DNA of 64,000 bases from NCBI GenBank assembly GCA_030272155.1, contig CP126196.1, forward strand, positions 4,526,501 to 4,590,500, written 5' to 3'. Below the pieces are notes generated by a model. It saw only the letters and a list, made by a program, of their open reading frames with translations. It was not told the origin of the DNA and made no database searches. This document shows positions 11,390 to 24,345 of this stretch, one piece after another. Position 1 is the stretch's first letter, and every line of letters starts with the position of its first letter. This stretch comes from Tetradesmus obliquus (Eukaryota; Chlorophyta; Chlorophyceae; Sphaeropleales; Scenedesmaceae). Both the position numbers and the translations under genes were made by a program.

Positions 11390-14060
11390 TGGGCGGAGGC
11401 GGCAGACGAACAATAAACAAGTCACGCACTGCTCAGCACCACATCAACACCCAAGGGAAGGGGACAGCATATGAGGACAGCCACATCACCGCCATCTTCA
11501 ATCAGCAGACGTATCAGCCGGGCTCACTTGATGGTCTTGTAGAGGCTGCTGCTGGCTCCCTCGATGATGTAGGTGGCAAGTGTCCAGGGGCTGCCCACAA
11601 AGCCTGGCAGCAGCAGCAGCAGCAGCAGTGACAGCACCATTATAGTTTCTGACTGGCTTTGCTACCAGCAGACACAGAATGCTGAAAGCCAGGCAGCTGG
11701 TACTGGCTGTGGAAAGGCTGTGGCCAAGCAGGTACCATTGCCGCAAGTGCCAGGCTGCTGCTGTGCCCAGCAAACTTGCTGCTGCTGGCCCGACACAGTG
11801 CAAATGCTAGCCGAATAAGCCCTCCACACAGGGACTGCTGCATCCGCTGTTGCTGCAATATCTGTCCAGTGCTGCTGCTGCTGCTCACCCAGCACTGCTG
11901 CTTGGTCCCCAACCTCCTGCCGCAGCAGCTTCAGCGACTCGCCCACAAACTGCAGCTGGGACAGGTCCAGCTTGTGCAGCTGCTTCAACTGCAGCAGCAG
12001 CAGCAGCAGTGGTAGCGGCAGAAGCAGCTAAGTAACACATGCAAGGGATCTCGTGCACGACAGTGACGCACATGAACAACTGCAAGAAGATCGAGTCAAT
12101 GAACAGCACTGTGCTGCCCCCTTGACGGAACCAACCGCTGCTGCAGTGCCGTGCTGTGCTGTGTTGCTGTGCTGTGCTGGGTGTTGCGCAGTGCAGTGCT
12201 GTGCTTGAACCCTAAACGCACCTGCTCCTTGCTGCGGATGGGGTTGTCCAGCAGGGGCCCCTTGTTGTCATCGATCTCAAAAGGCACGCCAATGCCTGGC
12301 AGGGGGGTCAGGATGTCGCTGAACAGGATGACGCCGTCAGGCTTGAAGCTGCGGAAGGGCTGCAAGCACAAATGCAGCAGCGGCAGCGGCAGGGCAACAG
12401 GAGCAGGGCATTGGCAATAGCTGTGAATCTGAACAGATGTATGCCATCAGGCTTGGAGCTGCAGAAGGGCTGCAGGCAGGCAAACATGCAGGCGTTGCAG
12501 GGGCAGAGTTTACATTTTATCATTGTGGTATGATAACAAGGGGGTCGGTTTTGCTGAACAGGATCACAACATCAGGCTTGAAGCTGCAAGAAAGTTGTGT
12601 AAGGGCAGCATCAGCAGGGGCAGAGTTGACACTAGCAGTCGCGGCAGCTTACGCAACAACCGCCCAGCTATGTAACGCGCGGTGTGTAACCTAGCCTGCC
12701 GCCTGCATGGAGGCTGACGTCAACGATGAGCTCGTCGCCTCAACCCACAAGCCATCAACAAGCACAACAGCAACCCACAAGCCATCAACAAGCACAACAA
12801 CAACCCACCCGCCATCAACAAGCACAACAGCAATCCACCCGCCATCAACAAGCACAACAGCAACCCACAAGCCATCAACAAGCACAACAGCAACCCACAA
12901 GCCATCAGCAAGCACAACACCAACCCACAAGCCATCAACAAGCACAACAGCAACCCACCTGCCATCAACAAGCACAACAGCAACACACAAGCCATCAACA
13001 AGCACAACAGCAACCCACATGCCATCAACAAGCACAACAGCAACCCACAAGCCATCAACAAGCACAACAGCAACCCACAAGCCATTAACAAGCACAACAG
13101 CAACCCACATGCCATCAACAAGCACAACAGCAACCCACAAGCCATCAACAAGCACAACAGCAACCCACAAGCCATCAACAAGCACAACACCAACCCACAA
13201 GCCATCAACAAGCACAACAGCAACCCACAAGACATCAACAAGCACAACAGCAACCCACAAGCCATCAACAAGCACAACACCAACCCACAAGCCATCAACA
13301 AGCACAACAGCAACCCACAAGCCATCAACAAGCACAACAGCAACCCACAAGCCATCAACAAGCACAACAGCAACCCACAAGACATCAACAAGCACAACAG
13401 CAACCCACAAGCCATCAACAAGAACAACAACAACCCACAAGCCATCAACAAGCACAACAGCAACCCACAAGCCATCAACAAGCACAACAACAACCCACAA
13501 GCCATCAACAAGCACAACAGCAACCCACAAGCCATTAACAAGCACAACACCAACCCACAAGCCATCAACCAGCACAACAGCAACCCACAAGCCATCAACA
13601 AGCACAACAGCAACCCACAAGCCATTAACAAGCACAACAGCAAGCACAACAGCAAGCACAACAGGACATAATTCAATGCCATGGTACTGCTTTCACCTGC
13701 AGGCTGATGTCCACGATGAGCTCTGTGGTCTCGCTGCGCTCCCTGAAGGAGGGGTGCTTGCGCGCCAGCTCGCGGTACGCTGCCTGGTACCTGCAGCAGC
13801 AGCAGCAGCAGCAGCAGTAGCAGCAGCGCAACGTAGCCGGCCAGTGCGAAAGAGTTGTGCTTGCGCGCCAGCACGCGGTTCGCAGCCTGGTACCTGCGGC
13901 ACGTCAGCCAGCACACAATTCACGCAACCAATGGCGCGCATGTCTGTGACGTTGATTGACATCAGGGCAACTGCGGCTGCATGACGCCTCAAGGGACAGC
14001 TGCTCGTGTACATGGATGCATGTGCTCAATTGTCTGTGTGCTGCCAAACCCGTAACACTG

Positions 14061-14106
<46 letters not shown>

Positions 14107-15508
14107 AAAGTCAACGCTTCAGGCAACATTGGAAACTGGAGACACCCGCCCACCAAAGCAGCTTCCTGAAACAGCAAGCATACTACAGAAGACTGCCATG
14201 GCCATGCTGTCAGCAGCGCTGCAACGCGCCGCCAACAGCAAGCAGCATGCAGGCGTCTGCACCACACCAGCAGCAACGACACAACACAGCAGCAACAAAT
14301 TACAGCAGCACCTGCTGGCATACTGCTGCAACACGCCGCAATGAGCGTCTCTGTAAAGCTGAATCTGCACCTGCATGACCCTGCACGACCCTGCAGGAAC
14401 CTCCCTGCCAGCAGCAGCAACAGAAAGCAACCAGACTACCCATCACATGCGCCAGGCCAGGTTCCTGTATACAGGTGTATGCAGATGTGTTGAATGCTGC
14501 AACTACGACACCTAAGCAGCAGTGGCAGCAGCAGCAGCTGCATAACAGCCAGCACCACCTCAACTTATGCTCCTTCCGTGCCAGCTCTGCTGAAGATGCC
14601 ATGCAGCTGCTGCCGACCTTGCTGCGCACACCCCCAGCTGCTGCAGGTGCTACAACAAATCAGCAGCCCAAAGCAGCTGCTGCACACCTGCTGAGCCAGC
14701 TGCAACACACCTCCTGCTGCCCTTGCAGGAACAGCAAAGCAGGACGGCAAATCCACCCACCTGCCGGCCTGTCTCTTCATCCGGCAAGAAGCTCAAACGC
14801 TACAACACCCAGCAGCATCACATCTGCTGCTGCCCTTGCAGGAAACAGTGCTGCCCTTGCAGGAAACATTGCTGTCCCTGCAGGAACAACAATGCCAGAC
14901 CCACCTGCCGGCCTGCCTCATCATCCAGCAAGGAGCACAACCGCTACAACACCCAGCAGCAGCACACCCACTGCTGACTCTGTCACACGGGACACCACTG
15001 CCACATGTCCACCCACCTGCTGGCTTGCCTCATCAAACAGCAAGGGGCCCAACTGCTGCTGTCCTGCATATAACACGCGATAGCGGAGACAGCACCCACA
15101 TGACGACCTGCCTCATCAGCCGACACACCTCGCTGCGGCAAGGGCTACAACAAAGACTGCTATCCTCACAAGAGAGTGACGACGAAAACAGCACCCACCT
15201 GCCAGCCTGCCTCATCATCCAGCAAAAGCACAACCGCTACAATACCTAGCAGCATCACACCTGCTGCTTCCCTTGCACAAAACAAATTGCCAATGCCAGA
15301 CCCACCTGCCGGCCTGCCTCATCATCCAGCAAGGAGCACGCTCTGTTGCCTCGCCACGTGCTGCCCTCACCATAAGGGGTGCGTCTGCAACTGCCGGCGC
15401 TGCTGCTGCCTGCGCCCGCACCACCACTGCGCGCCTGCTGCTGGCAGCTGGCCGCGCCGCGCTGCTGCGCAGCTGCTGCATCTGTTGCTGCATGGTTGCT
15501 GCTGACAT
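9842..15508 (-). CDS. UROD: Uroporphyrinogen decarboxylase, plastid type
   Basis: Decarboxylates uroporphyrinogen III to coproporphyrinogen III in heme and chlorophyll synthesis, in the plastid stroma. Exons: 15508-15306, 13790-13697, 12359-12222, 11988-11889, 11603-11528, 11333-11175, 10842-10647, 10042-9842. These give 1167 nt, 388 residues, in frame at every GT/AG junction. The N-terminus ([20 protein letters not shown], then Ala/Arg-rich) looks like a chloroplast transit peptide. Family signatures follow: MRQAGR at 63-68 split by intron 1, FSDIL with the catalytic Asp114, PWTLATY with Tyr190, [13 protein letters not shown], and HILNLGHG with His359. Length is normal and all key residues are present, so the gene looks functional. 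Introns 1, 2, 6 and 7 contain echoes of adjoining exon edges, and intron 2 holds a 30 bp satellite. It is divergent from the trigger factor gene. Confidence 0.96.
10150..10450 (-). repeat. Three echoes of the UROD exon 8 acceptor edge
   Basis: Copies at about 10150-10213, 10288-10343 and 10394-10450 match the start of exon 8 ([18 protein letters not shown]) together with the preceding CAG. They decay with distance: the nearest is near identical, the second has lost bases, and the third reads only partly. All are upstream of the real exon on the coding strand. Confidence 0.88.
11058..11235 (-). repeat. Echo of UROD exon 6 donor edge
   Basis: About 45 bp of exon 6 encoding [11 protein letters not shown] (around 11187-11235) recurs in the next intron at about 11058-11105 as [10 protein letters not shown]. 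Confidence 0.8.
11336..11388 (+). repeat. CAG/CTG tract at UROD exon 6 acceptor
   Basis: About 17 triplets. On the UROD sense strand it reads CTG and runs directly into the TAG acceptor of exon 6. Confidence 0.9.
12319..12593 (-). repeat. Three copies of the UROD exon 3 acceptor edge
   Basis: The real edge is at 12319-12359. Echoes lie upstream in intron 2 at about 12429-12475 and 12551-12593. They share the codons for FKPDG with drift at flanking positions. Confidence 0.78.
12742..13664. repeat. 30 bp tandem satellite, about 30 copies, in UROD intron 2
   Basis: A 30 bp unit is repeated head to tail for about 0.9 kb with roughly one change per unit. On the plus strand it contains CACAAGCCATCAACAAGCAC. 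Since 30 is divisible by three and the unit lacks stops in several frames, long meaningless frames ([10 protein letters not shown] and similar) run through it on both strands. Its left border at 12701-12742 is an echo of the UROD exon 2 donor edge (13696-13735), so the array sits between an exon end and its duplicate. Confidence 0.93.
13745..13898 (-). repeat. Echo of UROD exon 2 acceptor edge
   Basis: The exon 2 start ([15 protein letters not shown], up to 13790) is repeated upstream at about 13848-13895 as [15 protein letters not shown], with its own CAG just before the copy. Confidence 0.88.
14745..15355 (-). repeat. Six copies of the UROD exon 1 donor edge
   Basis: The real donor is at 15305/15306. 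Echoes occur near 15190, 15100, 15010, 14900 and 14755, at about 90-145 bp spacing. Each carries 30-40 nt encoding MMRQAGRW-like residues and a GTGGGT or related donor. About 49 bp starting at 14889 and at 15292 are identical, so at least one duplication or conversion is young. Beyond about 35 nt into the exon the copies switch to a shared intronic sequence, so the unit is intron plus exon end. Confidence 0.92.
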
Positions 15509-17600
15509 TGTGATGTGTTGGCTGCCTGCTGCTGTGGGAGGTTTCTGCAGAGGCAGCGGGAAAGGCAGGGGGTGGGTTGGATGGACGGGTGGGTGGATTG
15601 GTGGGCACCAAGCAGTAGTGTAAACAGTGCAGAACGTGATGCTGCTGCATGCAAAGCTGCTCACATGCCGAGGTGATGAAGTGCCAACGAGATTAAATCG
15701 CAAGGGTAGCTGTTAGCTGGCATCTGATGATGGTGAGCAGGCAGCCTGCTGTGCTGCATATCTGTTGTGCAGGGGCATTCTCAGCAGGACGCAACAGATG
15801 CTGGATGCTGGCAAGATCTAAGAGTTCGAAACTGTTTATATTGTTTTAAACGTGTCTAAAGACGGCTTGGGGACGATCCAGCTGTGAGCTGTCCTCACCG
15901 CAAGGCCGGCTGCTTCGTGAGTGGTTTCGCAAGGCAAACGCTGAACACGCCAAACTTTAAAGGATAGTTCAGAAGGGATGAAGTGTTTGTAAACAGCACA
16001 CTCACGGCTACAGACACAGTGCAAGTGACTGGCAGCAGTCACTGCAACGTTAACACAACAACAGCAATGTAAGTTGAAGTGTTGTAACCGAGCACATGTC
16101 ATCTCAAGCAGACGTGTGCAGCAGTTGTTACTGCGTGTCGCTGTCAATTGCCTGTGAGGAAGCCTCATTGGCAGCGGTGTTGTCTTCATTAGGTGTTGAT
16201 CCATTTTCTAAAAAGTTTGAGTGCGCAAAAACATGGTTCCCTCTGTTTCAGTGCGAAGTTTGACCGCAGCTGACTGCCCACATGGTGTGTGCGATGACCA
16301 TCCAGGCTTTCCGACAGCAGTAGCTGCTCTTCGCGTCTTCTGGGCTCTCACTCAAAATCTTGGTGCTGCATTAACACCTAACGTGTTTGTCTGCTGCCAC
16401 ATCTGCAGAGCACATTGAACATCAGCAAGGCGCCAGTAAAATTTATCAGCGGCCAGGTGCCTTGTACAGGCCAATGGCTTCTGCTTTGTGATGTGGAAGG
16501 TTGTGCGGATTTATGGCTCGATAGACTGTTCAAAGTGCTGGTGACAGGCACTTGGCACTCCATGCTTCATCAATAAGGACCCCGGGTGAGCAGCCTGGGG
16601 CTGCTCAAGAGGAGTTGGAAGTTTAAGCATACGCAGCACACAGCGTTACATTGCAAAGGCGAAGGACATGCACACTGCGTGTAACGCATTCCCTTTGACA
16701 CTTCATTAGCTCATCGATTTAGGCAATGTGCTTGTACTGGGATTGAGGTCGCCAGAGCACTGGAGGTACACATGCACAGTGTTTGTTGCAGCAGCAGCAG
16801 CAGCAGCATCGTGGTGAGCATCGCTGTTGAATCAAATAGACGTACAAGGTCCCATATTTCTAACAATTTGGCGTGTGCAAGCAGTGCAGAGATCGAGAAA
16901 CGGCATGAAATTTAAACTAGGGTCATGTGCTTGCACCCCACTTGCTGTGACACGTACTGCACGATCATTCAGGGCACCCAAACCACCGCAAATACTTTGG
17001 TAGGCCCGTCAGAGCAAGTTTCTGCTTTTCGTGCTGCGAAGCTTGCTGTGGGCTCTTGCTGAGCCGTCTCTGGGCCTAGTCGTTCCTTACAGCTTGTCGT
17101 CATGCAAGCTCGCGGCGCCAACTTGGCACATTCGCGATGCAATGGTGTGTCTAGGCCCCAGGCGCACGTGCATGCGGTGAGCTTCCGGGAACCCGATACC
17201 ATGTCGCTGTTTGCTTATGTTCTGGCTGCGCATTCTGATTTTCAATGCGAAACATGAAATATGGGATACATAGCAACCTATTTAAATGCCTGACCTAGTC
17301 TGAATGCCCAGAGAATGAGGAGCAACCATGCTTGTTGCTGCTGCTGCTGCTGCTGCCATGCTTGCTGCTGCTGACAATGGTTGTGCAACTCTTTTCAACG
17401 ATGACTGCAGGCCCCCAAGCAGCTGCTGCGTGTGTCAGGACGCCAGTCTCGTGCCAGCACAGTACTGGTGCAGGCAGCAAAGCGCGAGTATGAGGTGCGA
17501 GCATGCGCCAGGTCACACAGCAGCAGCTGTAAACAAGCTCAACTGTTTCGAAGGACTTCTTTATCAAGACTGGAAAGCAGCAGCTGATAGAATGACCTTG
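15509..17600. promoter_or_regulatory. Divergent intergenic region between UROD and trigger factor
   Basis: About 2 kb that must hold both promoters and 5' UTRs. It is less repetitive and lower in GC than its surroundings. A CAG run lies at 16791-16808 and a CTG run at 17336-17354. I could not identify a core promoter or a conserved site by eye. Confidence 0.45.
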
Positions 17601-18031
17601 TAACTTCATGTATCGGTGGGGTGGCCTGCTGGTGGCAGCTGCACCGCGCAAGAGCAGCTCTGACAGATTACAGCTCAGGCAGCAGCTGGCAGCTGCAAGC
17701 ATATCACTGGGCAGCGAACCACACAGCTCGTCAGCCAAGCCAATCCCATACGCATGCACCTACTTGTCATGATGATGACAATGCTGCTGTTAAGTATGGG
17801 GCGACTTGTACGCCAAGGCAGCGCTCCTGTCCCCTTACCAAGGAAGTGTGCAGCAGATGCTCAAAGAAGAGCAGAAGAGACAGCCTGACATTCACTTGTG
17901 ACTCACCAATCAAACGTAGCCGTAATGCAGCCCTGATACAGTGCTGCTGCATTGCTTCGTCTTATCCACAAATCCCTGTTGCTGCTGATGCTGCTGATGC
18001 TGCTGCTGGGGATGCTTTTGTTGTGGTTGAG

Positions 18032-18340
18032 AAGGGTGGTGCGTGAGCTGCTGCCTGCTGACAAATTGAGCCTGACGTCAGGTAATGGTCAACCATCACA
18101 AACCCCAACCACTGATGTGCATCCCAGCTTGCTTGTCACATCGTGCTGCTGCTGCTGCCGCTGCTGTCCTCAGGTGGTGCGTGAGCTGCTGCCAGCTGAC
18201 AAGGTCAGCCTGACCATCACAAACCCAAACCACAAACCTGCATCCCAGCTTGCTTGTCACACTGTGCTGCTGCTGCTGCTGCCGCTGCTGTCCTCAGGTG
18301 GTGCGTGAGCTGCTGCCTGCTGACAAGGTCAGCCTCACCA
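18032..18340 (+). repeat. Three copies of a trigger factor acceptor edge
   Basis: The segment encoding VVRELLPADKVSLTI, with a preceding CCTCAG acceptor in the last two cases, occurs at about 18034, 18176 and 18298. Only the third continues into the full exon. The first abuts a possible upstream exon end. Confidence 0.9.
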
Positions 18341-18409
18341 TCACTGTGCCAGGCAGCATCTGCCAGGAAGGCTTCACAGAGACAGTCAAGATCATGCGCA
18401 GGTGAGAGT

Positions 18410-18449
<40 letters not shown>

Positions 18450-18655
18450 TGTGGGAGCAGCTAGGCTGCCAGAAGCAGGAACAGCAGTTGGGCTGGCAGC
18501 ATATGCCAGGAGCGCTTCGCTGAGACAGACATATGCAGGTGGGCTGGCAGCAGCAGCAGCAGCAGCGTTGGCTGATAGGCTGGCAGCAGCATCAGCAGCA
18601 ACAAGAATGCTGCCGTTATCAGCTGGGCGGCAGAGTGCACGTCAGATTCATCAGA

Positions 18656-18687
<32 letters not shown>

Positions 18688-21600
18688 GAGTTTTGTCGTC
18701 ACAGCATGCTCAGCTTCAGTTCCTTTTTATTCACCTCAGCACTCCATTACATGTGTCCTGCATGCGTGCTGCACTGCACAACATCGAACCCTGAAAGACA
18801 TTGTAGGGCTCCTGGAAGGGCTTCCGCTAGGACAAGATCCCCCTGGGTGGTATTAATGCTGAAATCTAAATGCCCGAGCCCTGAAACCTGAACCTTGAGC
18901 CCCAACTCTGGTGTTATTTTAATCGCAGGGATGTGGTGGGTCCCCTGAAGGGCTTCCGCCAGGACAAGATCCCGCTGAGTGAGATCATCAGCAGGGTGGG
19001 AGGGCAGGCCCAGTTTGACGCCGCAGTGCTGGAGACGGTGCTCATCCGCGCCATGGGTGACGTGAGTTTCAAATGGCTGGCAGCCTTGTGTCAATTGAGC
19101 TGCAGATCTGTTGCATCAGCTCCCAAACCTCCTGTGCTGGTTGTCAACAACTGCCTGCGCATGAGGCCACAGCCCTGCTCCTCAGTGTGACTGCTCTTGC
19201 TGACCGTGCCTTCCGGCACCTGCAATCTGTTGTTGCCCTGTGCCGGTGTTGCCGGTGCATGCTGCGCGCATGCTGCCACGTAACTCATTGAAGCCATTAC
19301 GTCAGTCGTTGCCACATCTCTGCTTCAACATGTGGCTGCTGCTGTGTGTGATGCCAAAACGGCCCTGTGCAGGTGATGCCGGTGCACGCTGCGCGCATGC
19401 TGCCAGGCTCGGAGCAGATCGCCACCAACATGCCGCAGCTGATGGCCGCATTCGACCCAGCAAAGCCGCTCACATTCCAGGTGCGCCAGCAACTGCAGCA
19501 ACAGGATTGGCAGTTGCGGCGACAGTGGTAGTGGTAGCAGCGGTGGCAGCAGCAGCAGCAGCAGCAGCAAGCAGCTCGTGGCTGCCTTCGACCCAGCGAA
19601 GCCACTCTCATTCCAGGTAAGCATTGTGTAGCAGCAGCAGCAGCAGCTTCAACAGCAGCAGGGGTGCAGCCGCCGCAGCAGCAGCAAGCAGTGAGCAGCT
19701 CATGGCAAACCAGCCAAGCCACTCAGCTGTCAGGTGCGCATAGCACAGCAGTGTCAGCAGCAGGAGCAGCAGAAGTAGCAGCAGCAGCAGCAGGTTATCA
19801 ATGTGGGGTGGCAATGCACTAACTTCAAGCTGCCATGAAGCTACATGTCAGCCACACGAACTCCGCCAATGACGGGAACACGCAATGGCTGTGACTGCAT
19901 GTGTGTGTGCTGCAGGTGACGTATTCGCGGCTGCCTGAGGTGCAGTGGAGCAGCCCCTACCAGGACATTGTCATCACGCTGCAGGACTCAGGTGCGGAGT
20001 TCACACTGTTGCAAGGATAAGTTCACTGTGAATGAGGGGTGTTGTGGAGCGGTGTGCAGTGGAGCAGCCCCTACCAGGACGTTGTCATCACTCTGCAGGA
20101 CTCAGGTGGGTAGTTCACACTGTGGCTGGGAAATTCCCTATGAATGAGGGGTGTTGTGCAGCGGTGTGCAGCGGAGCAGCCCCTGCCAGGATATTGTCAT
20201 GACGCTGCAGGACTCAGGTGAACCTCAAACACAGTTGCCTCTGGTGGTACTGCGCTTTCACTGTCTGTGTCACCCAGTCAAGTGCTGTGTGATGGGGACA
20301 TCTCACCAGCACAAAGTTGACCGGCAAGCAGGACAGCAATGCTGACGTCAGGCTCAGCTGCATGGTGTGCAAACGCACTGGCGTCCTGGCCCTGCGAGCA
20401 TTGCTCAAACGGACCCATTGCTTGAATGTTTTGCCGCAACTCCTGGATGGTTTTGCTGATGATGATGCTGTGTCTGCGTCTGTGTCTGCGCCAGGCAACA
20501 TTGAGAGCGACCAGGCTGCAGCGGATGGCCTCATACGGCAGTACCTCAAGCAGGAGGGCCAGAAGCGCGTGGTAGCAGACAGGTGCGGCAGCACATATCA
20601 CCAATGTGTTGAGAAATCATCGAGGGTATGCCAAAGGCATTGACGTAGTGTTGCATGAATCATTAGGCGGTACCTCAAGCAGGAGGGGCAGGAAGCGCGT
20701 GGTGGCAGATAGGTGCAGCAGGAAACATCGGCAGAATCATGTATGGATGTGGTGCACAACATCACACATTGCACTGCTTGCGATCCATTGATGTTGCGAA
20801 GATTTGTTGCAGCCCTGAACGGCATAGCGCCTAATATGGGTGGCAGGGCGGCAGTAGCCGTGCCTGCTGGTGCACTGCGCCACCAGGCTTGATTGTAACA
20901 TGCTGTTGACCAACTGGTTGCCTCATTCAGCACTACTTGACGCGCGGAGCAACTGTCCAAACTGACTGCAGGGGCCTGGCGCGTGGCGATGGTGCCATCA
21001 TCAACATGCGCATCGCGCCCAAGTCCAACCCCTCTGCGCCCTACCCGGGCCTGGAGAAGGAGAAGTTCTTCTTCGACACTGACGCAGACATGCTGGACCT
21101 GACAGACGTGAGTTTGACCGATGTTTGACCAGATGTTGACCAATGTTAGACCAATCATTCGCTTTTTTGTTTGATGAAGATCCAGTCTTACCCAGGGCAG
21201 GAGAAGGAGAAGTTCTTCTTTCACATTGATGCAGACATGCTGGACCTGACAGACGTGAGTTTGACCAAACTTTTACTGTTGTATGTGGCAGATATATTCT
21301 GCAAGGTATGGAAAAGTTCGTACCCTGGCCCCAACAAGCACACATGCTGTCTGCGAGTGATGCAGGCACAGTGAACCCTACAAAACTGCATTTTACTGTA
21401 GTTTGACTGAGTTTTGACTGAAATATCTTTTGTCAAAAAAAACTGCATGTCACAGAAGACGAAAGCTCAAACACGGCCTACCCGACCCTGCTGTGCTTGT
21501 TGCGTGTTGATTTGCACAGAGCCAACGTGCCCTGCACTCGCGGCAAACTGCCAGCAGTGCTTGCATTCTGCCCCTGCCTCCGTTTCCGCAAATCCTGTGT

Positions 21601-24105
21601 CCCCTAATCCCTGCAGCACATGCTGGGCATGCTGCCTGACGAGTGGGGCCGAGCCCGTTTCACCTGCACTCGCGGCAAATTGACAAGCATTGCTTGCATC
21701 CTGACCCTGATGCGTTCTCTGCCTGTTGTGTTTTACCTGAGCACCGCAGCTCTGGCTGAGCAACATGTGCAATCACCCCCACTCCTCAACAACACTGACG
21801 GGCGATGCGTCTCTGCCCGTTGTGTTGTTACCTTTCCGTTTGTGCAGCACATGCTGGGCATGCTGCCTGGCGAGCAGCGCAGCTGGGAGTTTGTGTTTCC
21901 CCAGGACTGGCACGTGGACCTGTGGCGGGGCCAGACGGCAGTGGCAGACATCAAGCTGGAGGAGCTCTTCAGCTACATCCTGCCAGAGGTGCGGTGCTGC
22001 TTTGGTCTCTGGTGTTATGCAAGTGTCATGCAACATGTCATGTATTATCCTTAGAAGTTGCACTTGTGCCTAAAGGAGACGGCAGCGGCGGACATAAAGC
22101 TGGAGCAGCTCTTCAGTTACATTCTGCCAGAGGCGCGGCAGTTGATGCCGCTGTCAGTGATATGTGTTACGTAAGTTGTTATGATGGCTGAGTTACATGT
22201 TGATTTGTGGCGGGGGCAGACCGCAGTGGCGGACACCAAGCTGGAGGAGCTCTTCAGCTACATCCTGCCAGAGGTGCGGCGGTTTGACCAGCAGTTGCAT
22301 GTGTTATTCAACATGTTTTGCTCAGTGGTGGCACAGACCGTAGACATAAAGCTGGTGCAGCTCTTCAGCTACATTCCGCCAGAGGTGCGGCGCTAGTGTG
22401 TTTGGGGACTTGTAAGTGACACATCACGTGTTGTGCCTTTGATATACATACTAGGCGTTTCGGAGCCTTTTGTCTGCTTACGATCAAGCTGCTCCTGCTG
22501 CTGCTGTTGTTGCTGCTGCTGCTGCTGCCTTTGAATCTGGTTATATGTCCATTGCACGATACATTCACAACATCAATAACAATGGTATTAACAACACCTT
22601 GTCCCTGTCTGCTGGCTGCAGTTCAACGACGAGTTTGTGGCGCAGCACTACCCACACTTTGAGTCTGCTGCCGACCTGCGGCAGAGCCTGGTCAGCACCA
22701 CCAGCCTGGAGCGCATGAGGGACATTGAGGATAGAGTGAAGGACGCCATCCTCACACAGGTGCGGGCTGCCCAAGGGTATTAATTGTCGGATATAATGGT
22801 TGAAGATAATGGTCGGAGTTAATGGTGTTCATGGTCCTGCTTGCCCCATTGTTCACATCAACCCTTTGCATCTTCACAACTGCTCTTTGCACTGCAATGC
22901 AGATATCGGCCTGCATGGCCAGCCTCATCCGCGAGGCACAGCTGGCTGCATCCTTTGACTGCTGCTGCTGCTGCTGTTCAAAGCTCATAGGGTTTTTCCT
23001 GAATTCCTACGCTGCGCTGCAGGTGTCTGCCTGCATGGCCAGCCCCGATCCCCAACGCTGCTGCGCGCGTAGGGCGGGAAGGCGTCCCAGGCCACGCTGC
23101 TGGACCACTGCCTGCATGGTGTCTGAGCACAACACACATCTGCCTTGCTCTTCAAAACCTGTGAAATTCTTTCAAGATGACATTGCATCGTCACAACTGC
23201 TCTCTGCACTGTGCCGCAGGTGTCCGCCTGTGTGGCCAGCCCTATTCCTGAGGCGCTGCTTCAGGCGCAGGGCGAGCAGGAGTTCCAGGCCAAGCTGCTG
23301 CACCACTGCCTGCTTGATTTTGAGCAAATGCCGCCATGCGCCTCATCAGGCACTGCTGACCTCTCGCCGTCCTTCCAACCAGCAAGACAAAGAGTGTTGC
23401 AGGATCAAGTCTCACCCTCATATCATGCCTTGACGTTGCTTTGCTTCTGCAACTGCGTTGTGCCGCAGGTGTCGGCCTGTGTGGCAAGCCCTATTCCTGA
23501 GGCCCTGCTGCAGGCTCAGGGTGAGAAGGAGTTCCAAGCCAAGCTGCTGGACCTGGTGCAGCGCGGTGTTGCGAGGATGGAGGACGTCGAGCGCCAGCTC
23601 ACGCAGGAGGGGCTGGATGCCTTCATCGAGTCAGAGTGAGTTGTCACTCTTGTTATATTTGTTGTTACGTATGTCAGTGGTGTTGTTGCGGATATTGGTG
23701 CCGGTGGGTTTTGCAAGGATGGAGGATGCGGAGCGCCAGCTGACACAGGAGGGGCTGGACGCCTTCATTGAGTCAGAGTGAGTTGTTACTCTTGTTACAA
23801 TAGTTGTTATTTTGTCAGTGGTGTTGTTACAGATGTAGGTGCAGCGCAGTGTGGCGCGCATGGAGGATGTGGAGCGCCAGCTCACACAGGAGGGACTGGG
23901 GGCCTTCATCGAGTCAGAGTGAGTTGTTACTCTTGTTACAAATGTTGTTAGTATCACTTAATACTTTTGTCACAGATTTTGGTACCAATGGACGTGGCGC
24001 ACGTGCAGGACGTGGTGCGCCGGCTCACCCACGAGGGGCTGGATGCCTTTATTGCGTCAGAGTGGGTTGTTGATTTTGTTACAATTGACCTTGTTGTGTG
24101 CCTGC

Positions 24106-24147
<42 letters not shown>

Positions 24148-24240
24148 ACGCAATCGCTACCATGAGGCCCATGGGCCTGGAGGAGCGCTGCCGCTACATC
24201 CTGGCCTCCTCACACGACCGATCCTGATGCATGTACCTGC

Positions 24241-24280
<40 letters not shown>

Positions 24281-24303
24281 GCTATTGCTGCTGCCGCCGC
24301 CGC

Positions 24304-24345
<42 letters not shown>

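Noticed and set aside
12742-13664. CRISPR-like array
   Set aside because: Units are contiguous with no unique spacers and the genome is eukaryotic. It is a plain minisatellite.
12691-13984. Very long frames on both strands (hundreds of codons of [10 protein letters not shown]-type or [10 protein letters not shown]-type repeats)
   Set aside because: They are the 30 bp satellite read in different frames. The unit length is divisible by three and lacks stops. The array lies in an intron of UROD, whose flanking exons join in phase.
14889-15340. Echo copies as assembly errors
   Set aside because: Most copies differ from the exon at many positions and have different breakpoints. Collapsed or duplicated reads would give exact copies. 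Only a few blocks are identical.
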